Assembly (NCBI GenBank): GCA_035487355.1
Contig: DATHMF010000116.1
Span: 1 to 64,000, forward strand
Reading direction: 5' to 3'
DNA length: 64,000 bases
Origin: Terriglobales bacterium
Lineage (GTDB): Bacteria; Acidobacteriota; Terriglobia; Terriglobales; Acidobacteriaceae
Numbering within the stretch: the stretch's first letter is position 1; each line of letters starts with the position of its first letter. The notes under the pieces are model-generated. The model did not search any database. It was not told the DNA's origin and was given only the letters and a program-made list of their open reading frames with translations. This document shows, piece by piece, positions 24,456 through 33,440 of the stretch. A program made the translations under genes and the position numbers.

Positions 24456-25384
24456 TATTCTTTATCACTCCCGTAAGTAGGTATGTTCTGCTCGATCTTA
24501 TATTCCAGCGTCAAAGCGCGGTTGGCCCAATCCGAATCGGGATACTCCGTTGCTACCCGCTTGGCCAGTATGCTGGCTTTACCGGCGGCAGCGGTGCTGC
24601 GGGCAGCCTGCTCCTGTGTTTTGTAAATTTCTATCAATGCCGACTGGCGCCAGGCTGCATTGTAAAGTGCTTCGGCGGCTTTAGGCGACTGCGGGTGCTC
24701 TTTCACATAATTTTCATAGAGCTCAGTTTCTTTTTCCGGACACTTGGGTTGCGCCTGCCAGTCACCGCAAACTTTGTTGTCGAGCAGATGATACGCAGCC
24801 AGATCAGCCCACTTGGTGTGCGGATACTTTTTCATGACCTGGCGCATTACGTCTTCATCCATCTTGGAACGCACATCCGGGTCCTGCTCCTTGGCCGAGG
24901 GCAGGGTCATGATATCGGCGTACTCGATTTGCCAGCGGATATCCCCAGCACGGTACAAGGCTTCAGCCGCCAGGGGCGAGTTGGGGAAATATTCTGCCAT
25001 GCGCGCGTACATTCGCATGGCGTCCTGGGCGGCGCCACGGCGGCCGTGCGGGCGCGAGGCTTCTTCTTCGGCTTCAGCAGCAGCGCCAAACAGGACCCGG
25101 TCACCGTTGGGAGTTGTGGTGAGAATAACGCCCTTGGCCAGAGTCCAGCCGGTCAACTGTTGCTCTTCGCTCACCTGGGCAAAAACCTTGACCCAGTCGT
25201 GGCTTTTCTCAAAGATCGCAACCTCGCGGCCGCGTCCGGCGGCACCGATCTTCTGGGAGGTGGCGTCGGGGCTGATATACAGCCCGGCTTCACGGATCAG
25301 GATGCCGCGCACGGAGTCGGCGAAAGAAAGTGCGGGGCAGAGCAAGAGGAAGAGAGCAATTTTGTAAAACATTCTATGTGGCAT
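24455..25384 (-). CDS. exported SH3-like and TPR-repeat protein
   Basis: 309 aa. An N-terminal signal peptide (YKIALFLLLCPALSFAD, about 7-23) is followed by an SH3b-like domain (about 25-90: GLYISPDATSQKIGAAGRGR, then HDWVKVFAQ and GWTLAKG). From about 115 onward TPR-like helical repeats resemble BamD/YbgF (YARMAEYFPNSPLAAEALYRAGDI, VMKKYPHTKWADLAAYHLLD, YVKEHPQSPKAAEALYNAA). It is likely periplasmic or an envelope scaffold. There is no lipobox cysteine directly after the signal. It is coupled to uppP by a one-base overlap. Confidence 0.8.
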   Translation of the reverse strand: MPHRMFYKIALFLLLCPALSFADSVRGILIREAGLYISPDATSQKIGAAGRGREVAIFEKSHDWVKVFAQVSEEQQLTGWTLAKGVILTTTPNGDRVLFGAAAEAEEEASRPHGRRGAAQDAMRMYARMAEYFPNSPLAAEALYRAGDIRWQIEYADIMTLPSAKEQDPDVRSKMDEDVMRQVMKKYPHTKWADLAAYHLLDNKVCGDWQAQPKCPEKETELYENYVKEHPQSPKAAEALYNAAWRQSALIEIYKTQEQAARSTAAAGKASILAKRVATEYPDSDWANRALTLEYKIEQNIPTYGSDKE

Positions 25385-25422
25385 GGCAATATTCTAAGTT
25401 TGGCTGCACAGTCAGATTTCTT

Positions 25423-25552
25423 GTCATTCCGAACACGAAGCGTAGCGAAGTGGAGGAATCCCTATTGTGCGGCGATTCTTCACCTTATGCTACCCAAATC
25501 CTCAAAGCTCATAGGGATTCCTCGTCACTTCGTTCCTCGGAATGACAACTCT
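25423..25552. repeat. long imperfect inverted repeat built of two family C copies
   Basis: The left arm starts TTGTCATTCCGAACACGAAG and includes GAGGAATCCCTA; the right arm has TAGGGATTCCTCG and ends in GTTCCTCGGAATGACAA. Arms of about 40 bases enclose about 45 bases. A single copy of the same unit lies at 56433-56474. The pair lies between threonine ammonia-lyase and the SH3/TPR gene and could fold into a long hairpin in RNA. Confidence 0.7.
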
Positions 25553-25560
25553 TTCTTCAT

Positions 25561-26613
25561 TCATAACTCATTCTTCAGGATGCCTACCAGCATTTTTGGA
25601 TCAACATTACCGCCGCTGACTACCGCTGCAATCTTACGCGCTTTTGGTAGTTGCTCGGCATGGAAGAAAACTGCGGCTGGAGCTACAGCGCCGCTGGGCT
25701 CGGCGACAATTCTAGTATTGTGCAGGATCAGGCGCATGGATTCGCGAATCTCATCTTCGCTTACGGTCACGATATCATCCACAAATTTCATGATGTGCGC
25801 GAAGGGAATTTCTCCTACCGGCGAGGTGCGCAAGCCGTCGGCAATAGTGCGTCCTACCTGCTCGGCAGGGAATGTCACCCGCTGCTTCTGGCGCAAGCTG
25901 GCTTGGGCATCGCCGGCCAGCTCTGGTTCAACTCCCACAATTTTTACCTTCGGGTTGATCTGTTTTACAGCGGAAGCAATTCCGCTGATGAGTCCGCCTC
26001 CGCTTACAGGGGCCAGAACCAGCTCTACATCGGCCAGGTCTTCCATGATCTCCAAACCAATTGTGCCCTGACCGGCAATGATCTTTTCATCATTGTAGGG
26101 CGGGACGGGCACGAAGCCGTATTGCGCTTCCAACTCCGCTGTCTTTTGGATGCGGTCAGCGCTGTTAGGGCCTACAATTACCACCTCGGCGCCGTATCCT
26201 TTGGTTGCCTTGAGTTTGATCTCGGGAATATTGTCGGGTACCACGATGGTGGCACGCACTCCCAGGGCACGGGCAGCATAGGCCACGCCTTGCGCATGGT
26301 TGCCGCTGGAGTGAGCAATCACACCGCGTTTTCTTTCGGCATCGGTCAGAGAAGCAATTTTGTTATAGGCGCCACGCAGCTTGAACGATCCGACGGGCTG
26401 CAGGCACTCGGCTTTCAGAAAAAGACTGAAATCCTTGCTCCGCGGAAAGCGAAGCAACGGAGTGCGAATGGCCACTCCAAGGATGCGTTTTCGGGCCTGC
26501 TTGATATCGCTTAGCTTGACGATGACGGCACCTCGGGAGATGGTTTGGCAGGCGCTTCTTTTTCTGTTTCGGCTTGTTGCAAAATTGCCGTTATGAATGA
26601 AACCAATTGCCAC
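25561..26613 (-). CDS. ilvA: threonine ammonia-lyase (PLP-dependent)
   Basis: About 350 aa. It converts threonine to 2-oxobutanoate, the first step to isoleucine, or degrades threonine and serine. The PLP lysine lies in VGSFKLRGAYNK, the SSGNHAQG motif and the glycine loop SGGGLISG are present. There is no C-terminal ACT regulatory domain, so it resembles the short catabolic (TdcB-like) or unregulated form. The start is uncertain: GTG 26613 has AAGGA just upstream, but the conserved N-terminal helix (LSDIKQARKRI) begins 34 residues later with no good start codon. Either way the gene overlaps the upstream hydrolase by up to 103 bases. Confidence 0.85.
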   Translation of the reverse strand: MAIGFIHNGNFATSRNRKRSACQTISRGAVIVKLSDIKQARKRILGVAIRTPLLRFPRSKDFSLFLKAECLQPVGSFKLRGAYNKIASLTDAERKRGVIAHSSGNHAQGVAYAARALGVRATIVVPDNIPEIKLKATKGYGAEVVIVGPNSADRIQKTAELEAQYGFVPVPPYNDEKIIAGQGTIGLEIMEDLADVELVLAPVSGGGLISGIASAVKQINPKVKIVGVEPELAGDAQASLRQKQRVTFPAEQVGRTIADGLRTSPVGEIPFAHIMKFVDDIVTVSEDEIRESMRLILHNTRIVAEPSGAVAPAAVFFHAEQLPKARKIAAVVSGGNVDPKMLVGILKNEL

Positions 26614-27716
26614 TCTTCCTTCCAAGACATTTTATGCTGCATATCCACGTGGCTGAACGCTGTAGTAATCAAACGGACGCGAAGGTACTCGGGAGGAAGC
26701 TCACGCGCCAGCCACTCGGTTTCTGAAGAGGGAATCACATTGTCCGCTTCACCGTGGAGCAGAAACACAGGCACCTGAATTTGATTCAGATGTCCGGCGG
26801 GAGAAACCTGTTGCATAAGTATCTGGTGCTGATCAATCTCTTTCAACAACTGCGGACGCACGGCATCCATCTTGTGCTGAAATAACGCTTCTACGGTTGC
26901 CTTGGCGGGAGCGCTAAGCCGGCCCTCTTGCGCTCGCGCAGCGTCAAAGCTCTCCCAAAGCCACAGCCGCAAGGCATCGCGTGCTGCGGGTTGATCGGCA
27001 GGAGGGAAAAAATCCTCGAGATGCGCATACACCAGTACGAGTCCTGCATATTGGTGGGCAGGAAGAGATTTGACCGAACCATCAGGCAGTTCGATCTGAT
27101 CGCTCGCCAAAAAACGCGAAACCCGGGCGAGGTCATGGTGTGCACCGACCGCAACTACGAAATTAATGTCATGCAAATAATGAGGATCAACAGCAGCCAG
27201 TAACGCCAACCCGCCGGCAAAGCTAAGGCCCATCACTCCAACAGACTCGCGGTTCAGTTTCTGGGACAGGAAGTGTGCTGCCTCGCCGATAGTCTCGATG
27301 GATACAGGATCAACTCGATAATCCGCCAGCTCAGTTACTTCGGGAGTAAGTACAGCCACACCACTCTGCGCGAATGTATGGGCGAAACTCACCAGGCGAG
27401 GCTCCTCCATCCCGAGATGATGAATGCCATGGACCAGAACGATCCCTGGCGGTTGCGTGACACCTTGAGGCATGTAAAGACGGGCTCGTACGCTGCCAGA
27501 AGGAGCGTTCAAGCTCAGAATGGTTTCATCAACCTGATAGACACCGAACTCACCCAACCTGCCGGGATGGTCGGGGTTATTCATGCGGAGCAGCAGTGAC
27601 GCGGCGCGCTGGTAGTCATGCGCCGGCGTGAAGGGCAGCGCTCCTACAGTAAGCACAATCGCGCAGAACGCGATCTTAAGGAACAACAGCAGCCGTTTGC
27701 GTCGGGTGGATTTCAA
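26511..27716 (-). CDS. membrane-anchored alpha/beta hydrolase
   Basis: 401 aa from TTG 27716. The start codon 39 bases further up lies in a dispersed repeat and is doubtful. An N-terminal hydrophobic segment (LLLFLKIAFCAIVLTVGALP) probably anchors or exports it. The hydrolase fold shows the oxyanion region VLVHGIHH, the nucleophile elbow GLSFAGG, the acid in LLHGEADNVIP and His in AFSHVDMQ. The C-terminus is a short polar Ser/Pro-rich tail. Substrate unknown. Its 3' end overlaps the threonine ammonia-lyase gene. Confidence 0.78.
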   Translation of the reverse strand: MKSTRRKRLLLFLKIAFCAIVLTVGALPFTPAHDYQRAASLLLRMNNPDHPGRLGEFGVYQVDETILSLNAPSGSVRARLYMPQGVTQPPGIVLVHGIHHLGMEEPRLVSFAHTFAQSGVAVLTPEVTELADYRVDPVSIETIGEAAHFLSQKLNRESVGVMGLSFAGGLALLAAVDPHYLHDINFVVAVGAHHDLARVSRFLASDQIELPDGSVKSLPAHQYAGLVLVYAHLEDFFPPADQPAARDALRLWLWESFDAARAQEGRLSAPAKATVEALFQHKMDAVRPQLLKEIDQHQILMQQVSPAGHLNQIQVPVFLLHGEADNVIPSSETEWLARELPPEYLRVRLITTAFSHVDMQHKMSWKEEWQLVSFITAILQQAETEKEAPAKPSPEVPSSSS

Positions 27717-27726
27717 GAGGACAATT

Positions 27727-27762
27727 ATAGCTTCACCACAGAGGCACAGAGACACAGAGAAA
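27727..27762. repeat. short dispersed repeat (CACAGAGGCACAGAGACACAG type)
   Basis: CACCACAGAGGCACAGAGAC and its continuation are followed by AGTCATTGAATCATCGGGGC-like tracts. A related fragment, CTCCTCTGTGTCTCGGTGAA, lies at 13423-13442. It overlaps the apparent 5' end of the hydrolase frame, which is why the start was moved inward. Confidence 0.45.
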
Positions 27763-27953
27763 ATTGAGTCATTGAATCATCGGGGCATTGAGTCATTGAA
27801 GAAATTGGGGAACTGCGTAATTTGGGTAATTTTCGATTAAGAATTTCGATTTTTTTCCTTGCCACGTTGAACTCGGTTTCACCGGATGTTTCTAAGTACC
27901 GAGTACTTGTTTTTTTAGCTGAATGCTGATCGCTGAGTACTGAATGCTCGGCT

Positions 27954-29633
27954 TCAGATTTCCAAAATCACCGGCATGATGAGCGGACGGCGGGCTGTAT
28001 TCTTGTTAATGTAACGCTTTAAGTCCTGGCGGATTTTCTCTTTAATCACGCCGTAATCTGCCTTTTCTTCGGCGCTCGATTCCTCCAGCGTTTTCATGAC
28101 AATGGTGCGGGCCTGTTCGAGAAAGCCGACTTCTTCGGCCAAGCCTCCAGCGCCGGCAAAGCCGCGCATCACGATCTCGGGCGTAGCCTCCACCCTTCCA
28201 GAGAGCTTGTTAATCGCGATGATGGGCAGCACAATGCCGTCTTCTCCCAAGTGTCTGCGGTCGCGGATCACCAAATCTTCGACGACGTCGGTCATGGATC
28301 CAGAATCAATACAAACCCGGCCTACGGTCACGCGGCCAGCTTTGCGCGCGCCGAGCTCGTCGAATTCCAGAATGTCGCCGCTTTCAATCTGCATCACCTG
28401 GCCTACTGCGCCGTGCATGGTGGCGGCCAGCTCTCCGTGCCGCCGCAGTTGGCGATACTCGCCGTGAATAGGAATAAAATATCGCGGCTTCACCAAGTTG
28501 ATGATCAACTTGAGCTCTTCTTGGCTGGCGTGTCCGCTCACGTGGACCGGTGGGGAAGAGCCGTCTTCGTAAATCACGTGCGCCTCGCGGCGGAATATGT
28601 GATCAATCATCCGGTAAATACTTTTTTCGTTGCCGGGGATAATGCGGGAAGAAAGCACGACGGTATCGCCGGGTTCGATGCGTGCGTGCTTGTGGTTATC
28701 AACCGCCGCGCGTGAGAGGGCAGACATGGGCTCGCCCTGCGTACCGCTGATGAGAATGCATACCTTTTCCGGAGGATAATTCTTCAGATCGCCGGGATGA
28801 ATCAGCACCCCGTTGGGAATCTCGACGTATCCCAAATCCTCTGCGATCTCTGCCGAATTGGTCATCGAGCGGCCCACAAGAACAATCTTGCGGCGATATT
28901 CGTAGGCCAGATCAAAAGCCAGTTTGATGCGATGAATGGAGGAAGAAAAGCAGGAGATGAAAATCCGCTTTTGAGCCCGGGTGAACACTTCATCGAATTT
29001 GCGCCGTACGGCGCGTTCGCTGGGCGTATAGCCCGGGCGCTCTACGTTCGTGGAATCCTGTAATAGCGCCAGCACACCTTCTTTTCCATACTCGGCGAAA
29101 GCATGCAAGTCGAACAGGCGGTTATCCGTAGGGGTGGGGTCAACTTTGAAGTCGCCGGTGTGAATGATGACCCCAAGCGGCGTGTGGATAGCCAACGCCA
29201 CGCAATCCACCAGGCTGTGGGTCACCTGAATGGGATTGATGGTAAACGGTCCAATGCTGAAACGTTTGCCGCTTTCGATAATGTGCAATTTGGCGTTTTC
29301 AAGCAGGGCGTGCTCTTCCAGCCTGTCTTCCACGTAGGCCAGGGTGAACTCCGTGCCATAGACCGGCACGTTCAATTCGGTGAGGATCCATGGCAATCCT
29401 CCGATGTGGTCCTCATGGCCGTGGGTCAAGATGATCGCCCTGACCTTGTCGCGATTTTCTATGAGGTAGGTGATGTCGGGGACAACAATATCCACCCCCA
29501 ACAGTTCGGATTCAGGGAACATCAGGCCGGCGTCAATGACGATGATGTCATCTTCCCAGCGCACGGCCATGCAGTTCATCCCGAACTCGCCCAGGCCGCC
29601 CAAGGGCACGATATGTAGCTTTCCAGAAGGCAT
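27954..29633 (-). CDS. rnj: ribonuclease J
   Basis: 559 aa. A beta-lactamase-fold RNase with 5'-exonuclease and endonuclease activity in RNA decay. The metal site is in LTHGHEDHIGGLPW (about 75-88), further ligands in HSLVDCVALAI and HTGDFKVDPTP, and the beta-CASP domain follows with SGHASQEELK and PIHGEYRQL. The C-terminal domain (about 450-559) is present, so the protein is full length. ATG 29633 begins MPSGKLHIVPLGGLGEFGMN, the normal family start. Confidence 0.95.
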   Translation of the reverse strand: MPSGKLHIVPLGGLGEFGMNCMAVRWEDDIIVIDAGLMFPESELLGVDIVVPDITYLIENRDKVRAIILTHGHEDHIGGLPWILTELNVPVYGTEFTLAYVEDRLEEHALLENAKLHIIESGKRFSIGPFTINPIQVTHSLVDCVALAIHTPLGVIIHTGDFKVDPTPTDNRLFDLHAFAEYGKEGVLALLQDSTNVERPGYTPSERAVRRKFDEVFTRAQKRIFISCFSSSIHRIKLAFDLAYEYRRKIVLVGRSMTNSAEIAEDLGYVEIPNGVLIHPGDLKNYPPEKVCILISGTQGEPMSALSRAAVDNHKHARIEPGDTVVLSSRIIPGNEKSIYRMIDHIFRREAHVIYEDGSSPPVHVSGHASQEELKLIINLVKPRYFIPIHGEYRQLRRHGELAATMHGAVGQVMQIESGDILEFDELGARKAGRVTVGRVCIDSGSMTDVVEDLVIRDRRHLGEDGIVLPIIAINKLSGRVEATPEIVMRGFAGAGGLAEEVGFLEQARTIVMKTLEESSAEEKADYGVIKEKIRQDLKRYINKNTARRPLIMPVILEI

Positions 29634-29880
29634 TTAATGGAGCACTTGAAAACTATGATGCTAGCACACGCCCCTTGATACTCAGTGATTTTCCTTGTTT
29701 ATGCTTTCTTGCCATGCCCAAATAATGAATTGCTTCTCTCCGCCCGACGACCTCTTATGATTTCAATAGAATCTTCAGATTGTCGCGGACTATCCACCCA
29801 GGCGATTTTGTTGCATAATTGATGCACCTCCCGGAGAACGGTCTTACCAGGTTACGGCGCACAACAATTTAAGTTTGCAG

Positions 29881-32800
29881 ATGAAATTCTGCTTTCGACT
29901 TTCGCACATCCGGATTGTCATGCTGGGGTGTTTTTTGCTGGCATCCGGAAAAATAATCGCTTACCCGGCCGGGGCAACCTTTGAGCTCTCGCTGCCGGCA
30001 AACCCTCGCTACGCCTTTGAGCACATTGAACGCGCAGGTCTGAGCACAAAGACGGTCACGGCGTTAGTCCAAGATCGTCAAGGCTTCCTGTGGATAGGCA
30101 CGCAAAGCGGCCTGATGCGCTTTGACGGCACGGAAGTAGTCACGTTTACCCGTAACGAAGGGCTCCCGACAGCCTTTATTGATCAGCTCCTGCTCTCGCC
30201 TAACGGCACTGTATGGGTGGGAACCGCATCGGGCATTGCGCACTTTAACGGCAAGCGCTTTGTGCCGCTGCCACTGCCTTCGTCGGCTATGAGCATCCAA
30301 CCGATTCATCAGCTCTTTGCCATAGACAAGCGTAATGGAATCTACATTGCCACCACCGATGGGTTGCTTTGGATTGATGGTTTTGATCCTAACCACACGC
30401 GTCTGGTAACCAGCAAAGATGGCCTGCCCGCAGGAACGATTGATGCCCTCTATTTCGGATCCGATGGCGTGCTTTGGTTTGCCGTCGGGCACCGTTTAGG
30501 CAGGCTGCGGACCCCGGCGTCGCGTCCGGAAATTTTACCCACGGGTATTGGAAGGCCAAAAGAAGCGATCATCGCCATTCTGGTGGATGGTGAACAGAAC
30601 CTATGGGTCAGAACCACCGAGCATTTGGACCGCTTCAATCTGGGAACCAGTCAATTCATCAAGGATGACGCCGGCATCCCCGAAGCCAATGATTTTGGGG
30701 CCCCATCGTTTGATCGCCAGGGGAATTTGCTGGTTCCAACCGTAAATGGTCTATTCCGGCGTATCAATCATCACTGGCAAGCCTATGGTGAAAAACAAGG
30801 CATGTCGTCCGAGGCCGTTTTTGCCGCACTCGAGGACCGTGAAGGCGCCATATGGATTGGCTACGGCGGCATGGGGCTAGATCGCTGGCCGAATCCCACT
30901 ACCTGGTCTGGGTGGGGAAAGTCGGAAGGACTTCCCGACAACGTAGTCTGGTGCACTTTGCGCGACCGTCAAGGGCGTCTCTGGGTGGGAACCAACAAAG
31001 GCCTTGCCTTGTGGAATGCCTCCACGCACTCCTGGCGCGTCTGGAAGCAAGCCCAGGGGCTTGCGGGCTCGATTGTCCGCCGGCTGGCCCTGGCAAAAGA
31101 TGGGGCGATTTGGGTCCTCTCCTATCCCGGTGGGTTGACTCATATTGATCCGGCAACCCTGCAGCTCAAGCAGGTGCGGGTTGAACCCGCCAGTGCACGC
31201 GACCCCACGGGAATGGCGCTCGCTCCTGATAACAAGCTCTGGATCGGCAACGCGCAATACCTGAAGACCCTCAGCAACGAAAACGGAAGATGGGTTTCCC
31301 GTAATATCAGCTTTCCTTCAGAGGTCATCCATTCCACGAGTCATCCGGTTTTTTCGTCCGACGGAATCTTGTGGACATGCGGCCGCAGCGGCATCTCTCG
31401 TTTTGACGGCAAGCACTGGCTGCACTTTACCACCAAAGACGGCCTGCGTTCCGACGTGGTCACTGAGATTGTTCCGGTCAGCGGTGATGAAATCTGGTTT
31501 CGCTATGACGAAGCCATGGGATTAGGACATCTTCGGCTCTCAGGTTCCACCGCTAGTGTTGAACACATCACCACTGCCCAGGGGCTCCGCACCGATGCGA
31601 TCTACATGATCGGCCTCGACCATGCCGGAAATGTATGGACCGGCGGTGACAGCGGCGTCTCGGTCATAGATTCGCAGAGACATATCACCAACCTTACTCG
31701 CGCCGATGGGCTCATCTGGGATGACATCAGCGCCGCAGCCTTCTGGGTAGAACCCGATGGCAGCTTGTTGATCGGCACCAGCCGCGGTTTGGCCCACTAT
31801 GCTCCTCACAAAACGGATGGAGCAGAGGCCGCACAATCCGTGCCGGTAGTGATCACATCAGCCCGCCTGGGAAGCCAGGAGCGCCTCGCGGAAGCTAATC
31901 CTGAGGCCAAATACAGCGAACGAGTATTTTCAGCGCAGTTTGTGCCGCTGACCTTCCGCGAGCCCCAGCGCTACCTCTGCCGTTACCGGCTGAATGGTTT
32001 GGAATCTGAGTTTACTGAAACTGCTCTGCGTCAGGTACGTTACCCTTCGCTTGGCGCGGGCTCCTATGTATTCGAAGTTTCTTGCCGTCTTGACGAGAAT
32101 GAATGGAGCGATTCTGCCAGATTTTCTTTTTCCATACACCCGGCGTGGTGGGAGCGTTGGTGGGCGCGCCTGCTCGGGCTTGGCCTGTTGGTCTTTTTGA
32201 TTTACCTCATGTTGCGCATTCGAACTGCCGCCCTGCAGGCCGACCGCAGACGCCTGGAGGCCGCTGTGGCTGCGCGCAGCGCGGAATTGGCAAACGCAAA
32301 CCGTGAACTTGCCGAAGCGGCTCTGACCGATCCTCTGACCGGGGTCGGCAACCGCAGGTTCTTCGACAGTATGATTGCCTCCGACATCAGCCAGGCGATT
32401 CGCGCATATTCCGATTCCTCTCACAGCACCGATCACCGCGACCTGATTTTTTATCTGGTTGATATTGACCACTTCAAAGAAATCAACGATATGCACGGCC
32501 ACCATGTGGGAGATCATGCGCTGGTCGAGATGGCGCGGCGCTTTTCGCGCGTGGTACGCACATCTGACATGCTCATCCGCTGGGGTGGCGAGGAGTTCCT
32601 GATCGTCTCGCGCGCTTCAGAACGCCGCGATGCTCAGGCGCTGGCGGCACGCATTCTTTCTATCGTGGCCTCTGAGCCCATTGACCTGGGAGGCGGAAAA
32701 TCTATGTTCCGGACCTGTTCCCTCGGGTGGGGAAGCTTTCCCTGGTTCCGGTCTGCTCCCGAAGCAGTTTCTATGGAAGAGATGCTTACGCTGGTTGACC

Positions 32801-32973
32801 GCGCGTTGTATGTGGCCAAAAACTCCGGCCGCAACCAGGCCATCGGCATCATGGCGGCTGAAAGAGAACCAGCCGGTCTGCAAGGGGAAAAATCAGTTGG
32901 AGAAACCATGGAAGTTGAGGGACGCAAAGTCAGGATATCTCGACTTCCCGGGCCGCAGAAAAAAGCCAATTAG
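29881..32973 (+). CDS. two-propeller periplasmic sensor with GGDEF diguanylate cyclase
   Basis: 1030 aa from ATG 29881 (a TTG 6 bases earlier is possible). A signal sequence (about 8-30) precedes about 14 repeats of the type DRQGFLWIGTQSGLMRFDG, enough for two seven-bladed Reg_prop propellers, then a Y_Y_Y-like domain (about 670-755), one membrane segment (LLGLGLLVFLIYLMLRI), a short coiled coil and a GGDEF domain. The active site RWGGEEF (about 898-904) is intact, and an RTSD I-site stands five residues before GGEEF, so the cyclase should be product-inhibited. It probably converts a periplasmic signal, often a glycan, into cyclic di-GMP. No partner gene lies adjacent. Confidence 0.92.
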   Translation: MKFCFRLSHIRIVMLGCFLLASGKIIAYPAGATFELSLPANPRYAFEHIERAGLSTKTVTALVQDRQGFLWIGTQSGLMRFDGTEVVTFTRNEGLPTAFIDQLLLSPNGTVWVGTASGIAHFNGKRFVPLPLPSSAMSIQPIHQLFAIDKRNGIYIATTDGLLWIDGFDPNHTRLVTSKDGLPAGTIDALYFGSDGVLWFAVGHRLGRLRTPASRPEILPTGIGRPKEAIIAILVDGEQNLWVRTTEHLDRFNLGTSQFIKDDAGIPEANDFGAPSFDRQGNLLVPTVNGLFRRINHHWQAYGEKQGMSSEAVFAALEDREGAIWIGYGGMGLDRWPNPTTWSGWGKSEGLPDNVVWCTLRDRQGRLWVGTNKGLALWNASTHSWRVWKQAQGLAGSIVRRLALAKDGAIWVLSYPGGLTHIDPATLQLKQVRVEPASARDPTGMALAPDNKLWIGNAQYLKTLSNENGRWVSRNISFPSEVIHSTSHPVFSSDGILWTCGRSGISRFDGKHWLHFTTKDGLRSDVVTEIVPVSGDEIWFRYDEAMGLGHLRLSGSTASVEHITTAQGLRTDAIYMIGLDHAGNVWTGGDSGVSVIDSQRHITNLTRADGLIWDDISAAAFWVEPDGSLLIGTSRGLAHYAPHKTDGAEAAQSVPVVITSARLGSQERLAEANPEAKYSERVFSAQFVPLTFREPQRYLCRYRLNGLESEFTETALRQVRYPSLGAGSYVFEVSCRLDENEWSDSARFSFSIHPAWWERWWARLLGLGLLVFLIYLMLRIRTAALQADRRRLEAAVAARSAELANANRELAEAALTDPLTGVGNRRFFDSMIASDISQAIRAYSDSSHSTDHRDLIFYLVDIDHFKEINDMHGHHVGDHALVEMARRFSRVVRTSDMLIRWGGEEFLIVSRASERRDAQALAARILSIVASEPIDLGGGKSMFRTCSLGWGSFPWFRSAPEAVSMEEMLTLVDRALYVAKNSGRNQAIGIMAAEREPAGLQGEKSVGETMEVEGRKVRISRLPGPQKKAN

Positions 32974-33025
32974 AAAAAGTTTACTGCGGGCGTGCCCTGA
33001 CGCAAACCTGCTTCCCTCTAAGGGA

Positions 33026-33070
33026 CGTGGGCAAGATGCCCACGCGACAGCCGGCGAGACGCCGCGCTAC
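33026..33070. repeat. REP-like element, family A
   Basis: CGTGGGCAAGATGCCCACG (33026-33044) followed by CGACAGCCGGCGAGACGCCG and CGCTAC. It repeats the first two hairpin units of the element at 21017. It is placed just after the sensor gene, between convergent genes, and may act as a transcription end or mRNA-stabilising structure. Confidence 0.7.
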
Positions 33071-33097
33071 GGTTTTAGATCAGTTTTCGAGACTAAC

Positions 33098-33373
33098 TTA
33101 TCGGGCTGCCTTTTTCTCCAGGGGCAGCAGGCGGGCACTGCGCGGTGGGCGGCGCACGCCGTTCAATGTGCGCAGATCAATCTTCAACTCGGAGATGGTG
33201 CGGCTGAGCGTATTACGGTGCATGCCCAGTTCGCGGGCAGCTTTACATTGGTTGCCGCTGTTTTCTTGCAGAACAGTGCAGATAAACCGCTTTTTGAATT
33301 CGTGTACTGCCTCGGTATAAAGAATGCCGCTTTTATGCATCTGCTGAACAAGAGCTTCGAGTTGGTCCTTCAC
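33098..33373 (-). CDS. Fis-type HTH protein
   Basis: 91 aa from GTG 33373. Residues about 40-70 form a Fis-like helix-turn-helix (NSGNQCKAARELGMHRNTLS, then RTISELKIDL), preceded by a helix like that of Fis dimers (LYTEAVHEFKKRFICTVLQ). The C-terminus is basic. Fis-type domains also end NtrC activators, but this frame is a stand-alone gene with its own start. It follows cvpA by 67 bases in the same direction. Likely a nucleoid-type or local transcription factor. Confidence 0.8.
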   Translation of the reverse strand: MKDQLEALVQQMHKSGILYTEAVHEFKKRFICTVLQENSGNQCKAARELGMHRNTLSRTISELKIDLRTLNGVRRPPRSARLLPLEKKAAR

Positions 33374-33440
33374 CTGAGCGCCTCTCTTCCTAATGGGTTG
33401 CTATGAAATTAATTCCTGCCGTACGCAATTACTTCCAGCT

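Noticed and set aside
24437-26071. 544-residue open frame on the plus strand
   Set aside because: It runs antisense across the SH3/TPR gene and threonine ammonia-lyase, which have clear family motifs; no start signal or recognisable domain.
29634-29880. Cyclic di-GMP riboswitch before the GGDEF gene
   Set aside because: No conserved GEMM-type core was found in the leader.
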